Source: Eulemur rufifrons (lineage: Eukaryota; Chordata; Mammalia; Primates; Lemuridae). From it: a stretch of DNA of 64,000 bases. Below, in pieces: positions 10,172 through 23,034 of this stretch (the first letter of the stretch is position 1; every line of letters begins with the position of its first letter). A program made the translations under genes and the position numbers. Location of the stretch: NCBI RefSeq assembly GCF_041146395.1, contig NC_091009.1, positions 1,688,501 to 1,752,500 on the forward strand. Reading direction: 5' to 3'. The notes under the pieces are model-generated. The model worked only from the letters and a program-made list of their open reading frames with translations, was not told where the DNA came from and made no database searches.

Positions 10172-12110
10172 ATTATAAGACTTCTTCCTTTCTTAGAGTT
10201 TAGAAAGCCTGCAATCCTCCCATGCCATGCGTGAAAGGAGGCACTACCACTGTGTCCTGCATGAAACCCACGGGCCCATACCCAGAGTATGATAGAGTGG
10301 GTTCCCGGGTACAATCCCAGCCCCCTAAACTCCCCCGCCTGCCTAATGCAGACAGGGCCCGTGCGCTAAGCATAAACAATACCTTTAACAGATAACCCTA
10401 ACCCTGAACATAACACCCAACCCTGTTCCTATTTCTCCCCTTAACATGTAAACCTCACCGTGAGCCTAACTTTAACCTCTTATCCTAACGTTAATGCATA
10501 ACACATTCCCTGAGAACAACCCCTATCCCATAATTCTAACCCTATCTCCTAGTCATAACTGTAACACCTAATCCCTAACCCTAATTCTAAACTGCTAACC
10601 CTAACCGTAACCCTACCTACAACCCTAACACTGACTGTAACCCTTACTTCTAACCCCAACACTATGCCTAACAAAAACCCTAACCCTTCACCCTAACCCC
10701 TAAGCCTTACCCTAACCCTTAACCCTAATCCTAATCCTAAACATTAAACCTAACCCTAGCGCTTAAAGCAAACCCTAAACCTTACCCTCACGACTAGACC
10801 GAACCCTGACACTAACCTAACACCTAACCCTAACCATAACCCCTAAAGCTAACCCTAACCCTGAACACTAAACCTAACCCTAACACTGAACCCTCACTAT
10901 ATCCCCAACCTCTAAGCCTAATCCTAACCGTTAACCCTCACCCTAACACTTAAACTGGACCATAACACTAAACATTAACCAGAACACTAAACTTTACCCC
11001 TAAACCTGATCCCAACCCTTAACCCTAATCCTATCCTTTTACCCTAAGCCTAACCCCAAAACCTAACCCTAACACTAACCCCAATCCTAATTCTAACCAT
11101 ACCCCTTCATAAAACACGAACTCCTAACCCTAACACTTACCAAAAACCCTAATCGCTAATCCCTAACCCTAACGCTTAACCTTTACCCTAACCGTTAACC
11201 CTCACCCTAACCCTTAACACTGACCCTAACCTTAACCTTTAATCTAAGCCTGACCCTTAACCCTAACAGTAAGAAAAACCCTTACGCCAATCTTATCCCT
11301 TATCCCTAAACCTAACACTACAGCTAAAAATAACCCTAAACTTTGATCCTTAAACCTAACCCCTCACACTTTACCCCAAACCCTAACCCTAATCCTAAGC
11401 ATTAAACCTAACCCTATCTCTTAACCCTTACTCTAACGCCTAGTTCTAACCCTAAATCTAACCTCCCGCCTAATCCTAACCTTAAGCCCTAATGCTAACG
11501 CTAACCCTGAACCCTAAACCTACCCGTAACCCTTAACACTAACCCTATCCGTGAACCTTAACCCTGACCCTAACCATTACCCGCACCCAAGCATTTAACC
11601 CTGACCCTAACCCTAATCCTTAATGATAACCCTAACACTAAACCCTAACCCTAAGCCCAACACTTAACCCTAATCCTATCCCTTGACCCTAACCCTAACC
11701 CTAACCCTAATACTAACCCCTAAACGTAACCCTAACCGTGAACAGTAAACCTAACCCTAACCTCTAACACAAACCATAGCACATAACTCTAACCCTAAAA
11801 CTAACCCTAACCCTAACCCTAACCCTAAACCCTAACTCTTAACCTTAACCCTAAGCGTTAACTCTCACGCTAACCTTTAATCCTAACCCTAATCCTAATC
11901 TTCAACCCTAAACCTAACACTTAACCCTAACCCTGTACCAAACCCTAACCCCTCATCTTAACCCTAACCTTAAACCTCAACCCTAAACCAAAGTGTAACC
12001 GTTAAATCTAAGAGTAACCTTTAACCCTAACCGTAATCCCTAAGCCTAAGCCCTCACCCTAACACTAAACTTCATCCTTAACCCTAACCATAACCCTAAC
12101 CCTACATCTA
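10172..12110 (+). repeat. M5: A unit with private segment, 1,939 bp
   Basis: The A island is the most altered of the A type (start reads AATTATAAGACTTCTTCC). The tract holds a stretch at about 10,855-10,990 with no match in its sister units, and is shortened elsewhere (around 11,365 and 11,425), for a net gain of ~70 bp over M3. Confidence 0.8.
10855..10990 (+). repeat. M5-private degenerate telomere segment
   Basis: Other units go from AAAGCTAACCCTGAACCC to CAGTAAACTTTAACCC in about 45 bp; M5 takes about 145 bp, passing through CTCACTATATCCCCAACC and TTAAACTGGACCATAACAC. It is still telomere-like and could be a remnant of an older unit type. Confidence 0.6.
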
Positions 12111-13772
12111 ATTCTCAGAGTTCTTGCTTTCTTAGAGTTTAGAAAGCCTGCAATCGTCCCACGCCATGCGTGAAAGGAGGCTCTGCCACAGTGTCCTGCC
12201 TAAAACCCAGAGGCCCATACACTGCGTGCGGTGGAGTGGGTTCCCAGCGACCATCACAGACACCTAACTTTGCCTCCTAGGGCATACAGGGCCCGTGCCC
12301 TAAGCATAAACCCTACCCCTCACCCATAAGCCTAACCCACAACATAACACCTAACCCTGATCCTACTGCTCACCTTAACAGGTAAACCTCACCATAACCC
12401 TAACTTTAACCCGATATCTTAACGTTAATCCATGACACCCTGAGAACAAGCCCTATACCGTCATTATAACCCTACCTCCTAGCTATAACCGTAACACCTA
12501 ATCCCTAATTCTGAAGCGCCAACCCTAACCTTAACCCGACCAACAACACTAACACTAACCCTAACCCCTTACCCTAACCCTACGCCTAAAAGTAACCCTA
12601 ACCGTTGATCCTTCGTCATAACCCCAAACTTAACCCTAACCCTTAACCTATTCCTAATCCTAACCATTAAACAGAACCCTAACTCTTAACCCTAACCCTA
12701 ACCTTTACCCTAATGCCTAGAGATGTAACCCCAACACTGACCTACTGTTAACACTAACCCCAACACCTAATGCTAACCTTAAACCTGAACCAAGCTCCTA
12801 ATCCTTAACCCTAACACTATCCCTAACCCCTAAGCCTAACCCCAACTGTTAACCCTCTAACCCTCACCCTGAATGCTAACCGTATCCCTTAACCCTAACC
12901 CCTAACCCTAACGCTAACTCCAACCCTAAACCTTACCCTGGCCCCCTAACCCAGACTTAACACCTTACCCCTAACGCTAACTCTAACCCTAACCACTAAT
13001 CCCTAGCACCTAACCCTGACTCGAAACCTAACCCCTAACACGAAAAACCCTAACCCCAACCCCAACCCTAATTCTCACACTACTTCCATTCCCAGAGTGA
13101 AGCAAGCCTACAATACAGCCATTCCATGTGTGATATGAGGCTCCGCCTGAGTCCTGCATGGAGGTCCTGTCCCAAGGCCCAGGGAATGATGTTGTGCTTT
13201 CGTGGTGACTCAGACCGCACCCCTCTCACCGTAGATTAACCAGGTCCTGTGCCCTTAAACTGACCGCTAAAGCTAAGCCCTACCACCAACGCTAACCCCT
13301 GACCCTGAAACTAAGCCCCGAGTCTAAAGCCCAACATTAACTCTAGACCCTTACCCTAAACATAATCCCTAACCCTAATGCTAACCCCTAAACCCAACCC
13401 TAACCGTGAACAGTAAACCTAACCCTAACCCCTAACACACACCATAGCACATAACTCTAACCCTAAATCTAACCCTAAGCCTAACCGTAAACCCTAACTC
13501 TTAACCTTAACCCTAAGCGTTAACTCTCATGCTAACCTTTAATCCTAACCCTAATCCAAATCTTCAACCCTAAACCTAACACTTAACCCTAACCCTGTAC
13601 CAAACCCTAACCCCTCATCTTAACCCTAACCGTAAACCTCAACCTGAAACCAAAGTGTAACCGTTAAACCTAAGAGTAACCTTTAACCCTAACCCTAATC
13701 CCTAACCCTAAGCCCTCACCCTAACACTAAACTTCATCCTTAACCCTAAACATAATCCTAACCCTAAATCTA
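12111..13772 (+). repeat. M6: B+C unit, 1,662 bp
   Basis: B island at 12111 to about 12308 and C island at 13071, with the same internal spacing as M1. Last B+C unit in the window; only A units follow. Confidence 0.85.
13071..13253 (+). repeat. C island, copy 4
   Basis: Same layout as copy 1, with GTGTGATATGAGG and GACTCAGACCGC as private variants. Confidence 0.85.
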
Positions 13773-15637
13773 ATTCTCAGACTTCTTGCTTTCTTAGAGT
13801 TTAGAAAGCCTGCAATCCGCCCATGCCATGCGTGAAAGGAGGCTCTACCACTGTGTCCTGCATGAAACCCACGGGCCCATACCCAGAGTATGATAGAGTG
13901 GGTTCCCGGGTACAATCCCAGCCCCCTAAACTCCCCCCGCCCGCCTAATGCAGACAGTGCCTGTGCGCTAAGCATAAAAAATACCTTTAACAGATAACCC
14001 TAACCCTGAACATAACACCCAACCCTGTTCCTATTTCTCCCCTTAACACGTAAACCTCACCATGATCCTAACTTTAACCTATTATCCTAACGTTAATGCA
14101 TAACCCATTCCCTGAGAACAACCCCTATCCCATAATTCTAACCCTATCTCCTAGTCATCACTGGAACACCTAATCCCTAACCCTAATTCTAAACCACTAA
14201 CCCTAACCGGAACCCTACCTACAACCCTAACACTGACAGTAACCCTTACTTCTAACCCCAACGCTATGCCTAACAAAAACCCTAACCCTTCACCCAAACC
14301 CCTGAGCCTTACGCTAACCCTTAACCCTAATCCTAATCCTAACCATTAAACCTAACCCTAGCTCTTAAAGCTAACCCTAAACCTTACCCTCACGACTAGA
14401 CCTAACCCTGACACTAACCTAACACCTAACCCTAACCAGAACCCCTAAAGTTAATCCTGAACCCTATCCCTAACCCTAGCAGTAAACTTTAACCCTAAAC
14501 CTAAGCCCAACCCGTAACCCTAATCCTATCCTTTTACCCTAAAACTAACCCCTAAACCTAACCCCTATACCTCACCCTAACTCTAAACCCAGTCCTAATT
14601 CTAACCATACCCCTTCATAAAACACTAACTCCTAACTGCTAACCCTAACACTAACCAAAAACCCTAATCACTAATCCCTAACCTTAACGCTTAACCTTTA
14701 CCCTAACCGTTAACCCTCACCCTAAATCTTAACACTGACCCTAACCTTCACCTTTAACTCTAAGCCTAACCCTTAACCCTACAGTAAGGAAGACCCTTAA
14801 TGCTAATGGGATCCCTTATCCCTAACCCTAACACTACAGCTAAAAATAACCCTAACCTTGGATCCTTAAACCTAACCCCTAACACTTACTTTAACCCCAA
14901 ACCCTAACCCTAATCCTAAGCATTAAACCTAACCCTATCTCTTAACCCTAACGCTAGCCCTTACCCTAACGCCTAGATCTAACCCTAAATCTAACCTCCC
15001 GCCTAATCCTAACCTTAAGCCCTAATGCTAACTCTAACCCTGAACCCTAAACCTACCCGTAACCCTTAACACTAACCCTATTCGTGAACCTTAACCCTGA
15101 CCCTAACCATTACCCGCACCCAAGCATTTAACCCTGACCCTACCCCTAATCCTTAATGATAACCCTAACACTAAACCCTAACCCTAAGCCCAACACTTAA
15201 CCCTAATCCTATCCCTTAACCCTAACCCTAACCCTAACCCTAATGCTAACCCCTAAACGTAACCCTAACCGTCACCAGTAAACCTAACCCTAACCTCTAA
15301 CACAAACCACAGCACATAACTCTAACCCTAAAACTAACCCTAGCCCTAACCCTAAACCCTAACTCTTAACCTTAATCCTAAGCGTTAACTCTCACGCTAA
15401 CCTTTAATCCTAACCCTAATCCTAATCTTCAACCCTAAACCTAACACTTAACCCTAAACCTGTACCAAACCCTAACCCTTCATCTTAACCCTAACCGTAA
15501 ACCTCAACCCAAAACCAAAGTGTAACCGTTAAACCTAAGAGTAACCTTTAACCCTAACCCTAATCCCTAACTCTAAGCCCTCACCCTAACACTAAACTTC
15601 ATCCTTAACCCTAAACATAATCCTACCCCTAAATCTC
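13773..15637 (+). repeat. M7: A unit bridging regions 1 and 2, 1,865 bp
   Basis: The tract is region-1-like up to about 15.0 kb (CACCATGATCC, GGAACCCTACC, CTCCCGCC). After that it equals the tract before M20 and M23. Its island has CAATCCGCCC and CAGTGCCTGTGCGC. Confidence 0.8.
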
Positions 15638-17515
15638 ATTCTCAGACTTCTTGCTTTCTTAGAGTTTAGAAAGCCTGCAATCCTCCCATGCCATGCGTGA
15701 AAGGAGGCTCTACCACTGTGTCCTGCATGAAACCCACGGGCCCATACCCAGAGTATGATAGAGTGGGTTCCCGGGTACAATCCCAGCCCCCTAAACTCCC
15801 CCCGCCCGCCTAATGCAGACAGGGCCCGTGCGCTGAGCATAAACAATACCTTCAACAGATAACCCTAACCCTGAACATAACACCCAACCCTGTTCCTATT
15901 TCTCCCCTTAACACGTAAACCTCACCGTGCGCCTAACTTTAACCTCTTATCCTAACGTAAATGCATAACCCATTTCCTGAGAACAACCCCTATCCCACAA
16001 TTCTAACCCTATCTCCTAGTCATCACTGTGACACCTAATCCCTAACCCTAATTCTAAACCGCTAACCCTAACTGTAACCCAACCTACAACATTAACACTG
16101 ACAGTAAACCTTACTTCTAACCCCAAAGCTATGCCTAACAAAAACCCTAACCCTTGACCCTAACCCTTCACCATTACCCCTAAGCCTTACCCTAACCCTT
16201 AACCCTAATCCTAATCCTAACCATTAAACCTAACCCTAGCTCTTAAAGCTAACCCTAAACCCTACCCTCACGACTGGACCTAACCCTGACACTAACCTAA
16301 CACCTAACCCTAACCAGAACCCCTAAAGCTAACCCTGAACCCTATCCCTAACCCTAGCAGTAAACTTTAACCCTAAACCTAAGCCCAACCCGTAACCCTA
16401 ATCCTATCCTTTTACCCTAAAACTAACCCCTAAACCTAACCCTTATACCTCACCCTAACTCTAACCCCAATCCTAATTCTAACCATACCCCTTCATAAAA
16501 CACTAACTCCTAACCGCTAACCCTAACACTAACCAAAAACCCGAATCACTAATCCCTAACCCTAATGCTTAACCTTTACCCTAACCGTCAACCCTTACCC
16601 TAAATCTTAACACTGACCCTAACCTTAACCTTTAACTCTAAGCCTAACCCTTAACCCTACAGTAAGGAAGACCCTTAATGCTAATGGGATCCCTTATCCC
16701 TAACCCTAACACTACAGCGAAAAGTAACCCTAACCTTTGATCCTTAAACCTATCCCCTAACACTTACTTTAACTTCAAACCCTAACCATAATCCTAAGCA
16801 TTAAACCTAACCCTATCTCTTAACGCTAATGCTAGCCCTTACCCTAACGCCTAGATCTAACCCTAAATCTAACCTACCGCCTAATCCTAACCTTAAGCCC
16901 TAATGCTAACTCTCACCCTGAACCCTAAACCTACCCGTAACCCTTAACACTAACCCTATCCGTGAACCTTAACCCTGACCCTAACCATAACCCGCACCCA
17001 AGCATTTAACCCTGACCCTACCCCTAATCCTTAATGATAACCCTAACACTAAACCCTAACCCTAAGCCCAACACTTAACCCCAATCCTATCTCTTAACCC
17101 TAACCCTAACGCTAATGCTAACCCCTAAACGTAACCCTAACCGTCACCAGTAAACCTTACCCTAACCTTTAACACAAACCATAGCACATAACTCTAACCC
17201 TAAAACTAACCCTAACCCTAACCCTAATCCTAAACACTAACTCTTAACCTTAACCCTAAGCGTTAACTCTCACGCTAACCTTTAATCCTAACCCTAATCC
17301 TAATCTTCAACCCTAAACCTAACACTTAACCCTAACCCTGTGCCTAACCCTAACCCCTCATCTTAACCCTAACCGTAAACCTCAACCCGAAACCAAAGTG
17401 TAACCGTTAAACCTATGAGTAACCTTTAACCCTAACCTTAATCCCTAACCCTAAGCACTCACCCTAACACTAAACTTCATCCTTCACCCTAACCAGAATC
17501 CTAACCCTAAATCTA
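15638..17515 (+). repeat. M8: A unit, 1,878 bp
   Basis: Reference unit for the 28 kb repeat (paired with M23) and close to M12. Its island is at 15638 to about 15850. The private mark TTTAACTTCAAACC is near 16,770. Confidence 0.85.
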
Positions 17516-19387
17516 ATTCTCAGACTTCTTGCTTTCTTAGAGTTTAGAAAGCCTGCAATCCGCCCATGCCATGCGTGAAAGGAGGCTCTACCACTGTGTC
17601 CTGCATGAAACCCACGGGCCCATACCCAGAGTATGATAGAGTGGGTTCCCGGGTACAATCCCAGCCCCCTAAACTCCCCCTGCCCGCCTAATGCAGACAG
17701 GGCCCGTGCGCTAAGCATAAACAATACCTTTAACAGATAACCCTAACCCTGAACATAACACACAACCCTGTTCCTCTTTCTCCCCTTAACACGTAAACCT
17801 CACTGTGCGCCTAACTTTAACCTCTTATCCTAACGTTAATGCATAACCCATTTCCTGAGAACAAACCTTATCCCATAATTCTTACCCTATCTCCTAGTCA
17901 TCACTGTGACACCTAATCCCTAACCCTAATTCTAAACCGCTAACCCTAACCGTAACCCTACCTACAACCCTAACACTGACAGTAACCCTTACTTCTAACC
18001 CCAACGCTATGCCTAACAAAAACCCTAACCCTTGACCCTAACCCTTCACCCTAACCCCTAAGACTTACCCTAACCCTTAACCCTAATCCTAATCCTAACC
18101 ATTAAACCTAACCCTAGCTCTTAAAGCTAACCCTAAACCTTACCCTCACGACTAGTGCTAACCCTGACACTAACTTAACACCTAACCGTAACCAGAACCA
18201 ATAAAGCTAACCCTCAACCCTATCCGTAACCCTAACAGTAAACCTTAACCCTAAACCTAAGCCCAACCCGTAACCCTAATCCTATCCTTTTACCCTAAAA
18301 CTAACCCCTAAACCTAACCCCTATACCTCACCCTAACTCTAACCCCAATCCTAATTCTAACCATACCCCTTCATAAAACACTAACTCCTAACCGCTAACC
18401 CTAACACTACCCAAAAACCCTAATCACTAATCCCTAACCCTAACGCTTAACCTTTACCCTAACCGTTAAACCTCACCCTAAATCTTAACACTGACCCTAA
18501 CCTTAACCTTTAACTCTAAGCCTAACCCTTAACCCTACAGTAAGGAAGACCCTTAATGCTAATGGGATCCCTTATCCCTAACCCTAACACTACAGCTAAA
18601 AATAACCCTAACCTTGGATCCTTAAACCTAACCCCTAACACTTACTTTAACCCCAAACCCTAACCCTAATCCTAAGCATTAAACCTAACCCTATCTCTTA
18701 ACCCTAATGCTAGCCCTTACCCTAACGCCTAGATCTAACCCTAAATCTAACCTACCGCCTAATCCTAACCTTAAGCCCTAATGCTAACTCTCACCCTGAA
18801 CCCTAAACCTACCCGCAACCCTTAACACTAACCCTATTCGTGAACCTTAACCCTGACCCTAACCATTACCCGCACCCAAGCATTTAACCCTGACCCGAAC
18901 CCTAATCCTTAATGATAACCCTAAAACTAAACCCTAACCCTAAGCCGAACACTTAACCCTAATCCTATCCCTTAACCCTAAACCTAATGCTAACCCCTAA
19001 ACCTAACCCTCACCGTGACCAGTAAACCTAACCCTAACCTCTAAGACAAACCATAGCACATAACTCTAACCCTAAAACTAACCCTAACCCTAACCCTAAC
19101 CCTAAACCCTAACTCTTAACCTTAATCCTAAGCGTTAACTCTCACGCTAACCTTTAATCCTAACCCTAAACCTAATCTTCAACCCTAAACCTAACACTTA
19201 ACCCTAACCCTGTACCAAACCCTAAACCTTCATCTTAACCCTAACCGTAAACCTCAACCCGAAACCAAAGTGTAACCGTTAAACCTAAGAGTAACCTTTA
19301 ACCCTAACCCTAATCCCTAACCCTAAGCCCTCACCCTAACACTAAACTTCATCCTTAACCCTAACCATAATCCTAACCCTAAATCTA
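17516..19387 (+). repeat. M9: A unit, 1,872 bp
   Basis: Pairs with M24 (28 kb copy) and M13 (7.4 kb copy). Private marks are CAATCCGCCC in the island, and GACTAGTGCTAACC and GAACCAATAAAGC in the tract. Confidence 0.85.
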
Positions 19388-21169
19388 ATTCTCAGACTTC
19401 TTGCTTTCTTACAGTTTAGAAAGCCTGCAATCCTCTCATGCCATGCGTGAAAGGAGGCTCTACCACTGTGTCCTGCATGAAACCCACGGGCCCATACCCA
19501 GAGTACGATAGAGTGGGTTCCCGGGTACAATCCTAGCCCCCTAAACTCCCCCCACCCGCCTAATGCAGACAGGGCCCGTGCGCTAAGCATAAACAATACC
19601 TTTAACAGATAACCCTAACCCTGAACATAACACCCAACCCTGTTCCTATTTCTCCCCTTAACACGTAAACCTCACTGTGCGCCTAACTTTAACCTCTTAT
19701 CCTAACGTTAATGCATAACCCATTTCCTGAGAACAACCCCTATCCCATAATTCTAACCCTATCTCCTAGTCATCACTGTGACACCTAATCCCTAACCCTA
19801 ATTCTAAACCGCTAACCCTAACCGTAACCCTACCTACAACCCTAACACTGACAGTAACCCTATCTTATAACCCCAACGCTTTGCCTAACAAAAACCCTAA
19901 CCTTTGACCCTAACCCTTAACCCTAACCCCTAAGCCTTACCCTAACCTTTAACCCTAATCCTAATCCTAACCATTAAACCTAACCCTAGCTCTTAAAGCT
20001 AACCCTAAACCTTACCCTCACAACTAGACCTAACCCTGACACTAACCTCACACCTAACCCTAACCAGAACCCCTAAAGTTAACCATGAACGCTATCCCTA
20101 ACCCTAGCAGTAAACTTTAACCCTAAACCTAAGCCCAACCCATAACCCTAATCCTATCCTTTTACCCTAAAACTAACCCCTAAACCTAACCCCTATACCT
20201 CACCGTAACTCTAACCCCAATCCTAATTCTAACCATACCCCTTCATAAAACACTAACTCCTAACCCCTAACCCTAACACTAACCAAAAACCCTAATCACT
20301 AATCCCTAACCCTAACACTTAACCTTTACCCTAACCGTTAGCCCTCACCCTAAATCTTAACACTGACCCTAACCTTAACCTTTAACTCTAAGCCTAACCC
20401 TTAACCCTACAGTAAGGAAGACCCTTAATGCTAATGGGATCCCTTATCCCTAACCCTAACACTACAGCTAAAAATAACCCTAATCTTTGATCCTTAAACC
20501 TAACCCCTAACACTTACTTTAACCCCAAACCCTAACCCTAATCCTAAGCATTAAACCCAACCCTATCTCTTAACCCTAACGCGAGCCCTTACCCTAACGC
20601 CTAGATCTAACCCTAAATCTAACCTACCGCCTAAACCTAACCTTAAGCCCTAATGCTAACTCTAACCCTGAACCCTAAACCTACCCGTATCCCTTAACAC
20701 TAACCCTATCCGTGAACCTTAACCCTGATCCTAACCATTACCCGCACCCGAGCATTTAACCCTGACCCTACCCCTAATCCTTAATGATAACCCTAACACT
20801 AAACTCTGACCCTAAGCCCAACACTTAACCCTAATCCTATCCCTTAACCCTAACCCTAACCCTAACCCTAATGCTAAACCCTAAACGTAACCCTAACTGT
20901 GACCAGTAAACCTAACCCTAACCTCTAACACAAACCATAGCACATAACTCTAACCCTAAAACTAACCCTAACCCTAACCCTAACCCTAAACCCTTACTCT
21001 TAACCTTAACCCTAAGCGTTAACTCTCACGCTAATCTTTAATCCTAACCCTTATCCTAATCTTCAACCCTAAACCTAACACTTAACCCTAACCCTGTACC
21101 TAACCATAACCCTCACCCTAACACTAAACTTCATCCTTAACCCTAACCATAATCCGAGCCCTAAATCTA
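19388..21169 (+). repeat. M10: A unit with 101 bp deletion, 1,782 bp
   Basis: Pairs with M25 and M14. The island has TTACAGTTTAG and GAGTACGATAG. The tract lacks ~101 bp just before the next island. Confidence 0.85.
21100..21112. other. Deletion junction, about 101 bp lost from M10
   Basis: GTACCTAACCATAACCCTCACCC joins parts that in M14 are separated by the CCTCATCTTAACCC to AATCCCTAACCC stretch. The same loss is present in M25. Confidence 0.8.
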
Positions 21170-23034
21170 ATTCTCAGACTTCTTGCTTTCTTAGAGTTTA
21201 GAAAGCCTGCAATCCTCCCATGCCATGCGTGAAAGGAGGCTCTACCACTGTGTCCTGCATGAAACCCACGGGCCCATACCCAGAGTATGATAGAGTGGGT
21301 TCCCGGGTACAATCCCAGACCCCTAAACTCCCCCCGCCCGCCTAATGCAGACAGGGCCCGTGCGCTAAGCATAAACAATACCTTTAACAGATAACCCTAA
21401 CCCTGAACATAACACCCAACCCTGTTCCTATTTCTCCCCTTAACAGGTAAACCTCACTGTGCGCCTAACTTTAACCTCTTATCCTAACGTTAATGCATAA
21501 CCCATTTCCTGAGAACAACCCCTATTCCATAATTCTAACCCTATCTCCTAGTCATCACGGTGACACCTAATCCCTAACCCTAATTCTAAACCGCTAACCC
21601 TAACCAGAACCCTACCTACAACCCTAACACTGACAGTAACCCTTACTTCTAAACCCAACGCTATGCCTAACAAAAACCCTAACCCTTCACCCAAAACCCT
21701 GAGCCTTACGCTAACCCTTAACCCTAATCCTAATCCTAACCATTAAACCTAACCCTAGCTCTTAAAGCTAAGCCTAAACCTTACCCTCACGACTAGACCT
21801 AACCCTGACACTAACCTAACACCGAACCCTAACCAGAACCCCTAAAGCTAATCCTGAACCCTATCCCTAACCCTAGCAGTAAACTTTAACCCTAAACCTA
21901 AGCCCAACCCGTAACCCTAATCCTATCCTTTTACCCTAAAACTAACCCCTAAACCTAACCCCTACACCTGACCCTAACTCTAACCCCAATCCTAATTCTA
22001 ACCGTACCCCTTCATAAAACACTAACTCCTAACTGCTAACCCTAACACTAACCAAAAACCCTAATCACTAATCCCTAAGCTTAACGCTTAACCTTTACCC
22101 TAACCGTTAACCCTCACCCTAAATCTTAACACTGACCCTAACCTTCACCTTTAACTCTAAGCCTAACCCTTAACCCTACAGTAAGGAAGACCCTTAATGC
22201 TAATGGGATCCCTTATCCCTAACCCTAACACTACAGCTAAAAATAACCCTAACCTTTGATCCTTAAACCTAACCCCTAACACTTACTTTAACCCCAAACC
22301 CTAACCCTAATCCTAACCATTAAACCTAACCCTATCTCTTAACCCTAACGCTAGCCCTTACCCTAACGCCTAGATCTAACCCTAAATCTAACCTACCGCC
22401 TAATCCTAACCTTAAGCCCTAATGCTAACTCTAACCCTGAACCCTAAACCTACCCGTAACCGTTAACACTAACCCTATCTGTGAACCTTAACCCTGACCC
22501 TAACCATTACCCGCACCCAAGCATTTAACCCTGACACTACCCCTAATCCTTAATGATAACCCTAACACTAAACCCTAACCCTAAGCCCAACACTTAACCC
22601 TAATCCTATCCCTTAACCCTAACCCTAACCCTAACCCTAATGCTAACCCCTAAACGTAACCCTAACCGTCACCAGTAAACCTAACCCTAACCTCTAACAC
22701 AAACCACAGCACATAACTCTAACCCTAAAACTAACCCTAGCCCTAACCCTAAACCCTAACTCTTAACCTTAATCCTAAGCGTTAACTCTCACGCTAACCT
22801 TTAATCCTAACCCTAATCCTAATCTTCAACCCTAAACCTAACACTTAACCCTAAACCTGTACCAAACCCTAACCCTTCATCTTAACCCTAACCGTAAACC
22901 TCAACCCAAAACCAAAGTGTAACCGTTAAACCTAAGAGTAACCTTTAACCCTAACCCTAATCCCTAACCCTAAGCCCTCACCCTAACACTAAACTTCATC
23001 CTTAACCCTAAACATAATCCTACCCCTAAATCTC
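21170..23034 (+). repeat. M11: A unit, 1,865 bp
   Basis: Pairs with M26 and resembles M7. Private marks are AACAGGTAAACCTCAC and CCTGAGCCTTACGC. Confidence 0.85.

Larger units (their letters stand above)
1..15000 (+). repeat. Region 1: alternating A and B+C units (about 3.53 kb dimer)
   Basis: Island order is (A, cut by the window edge), B, C, A, C, A, B, C, Alu, A, B, C, A. Undamaged spacings are B to C about 960 bp, C to A 702 bp, and A to B about 1,869 bp, giving a dimer near 3,531 bp. The copies are more varied than in region 2 and carry deletions, a local duplication and the Alu. The first 1.6 kb matches the M3 tract (offset about 6,519), including the shared variant CACCATCAGCC found nowhere else. 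The right edge is placed where M7 stops looking like region 1. Confidence 0.8.
13773..21169 (+). repeat. 7.4 kb four-unit block, copy 1 (M7-M10)
   Basis: M7 pairs with M11, M8 with M12, M9 with M13 and M10 with M14 at an offset of about 7,397 bp. Shared private marks include CCTGAGCCTTACGC and AACTGCTAACC (M7/M11), TTTAACTTCAAACC (M8/M12), GACTAGTGCTAACC with GAACCAATAAAGC (M9/M13), and AACCATGAACGC with AAACCCAACCC (M10/M14). Copy 1 is ~100 bp shorter because of the deletion in M10. Confidence 0.75.

Noticed and set aside
15770..15795. GGGTTCCCGGGTACAATCCC in A islands as a tRNA T-arm or Pol III B box
   Set aside because: It does not match GGTTCGANTCC, and no acceptor stem, anticodon arm or A box is present around it.
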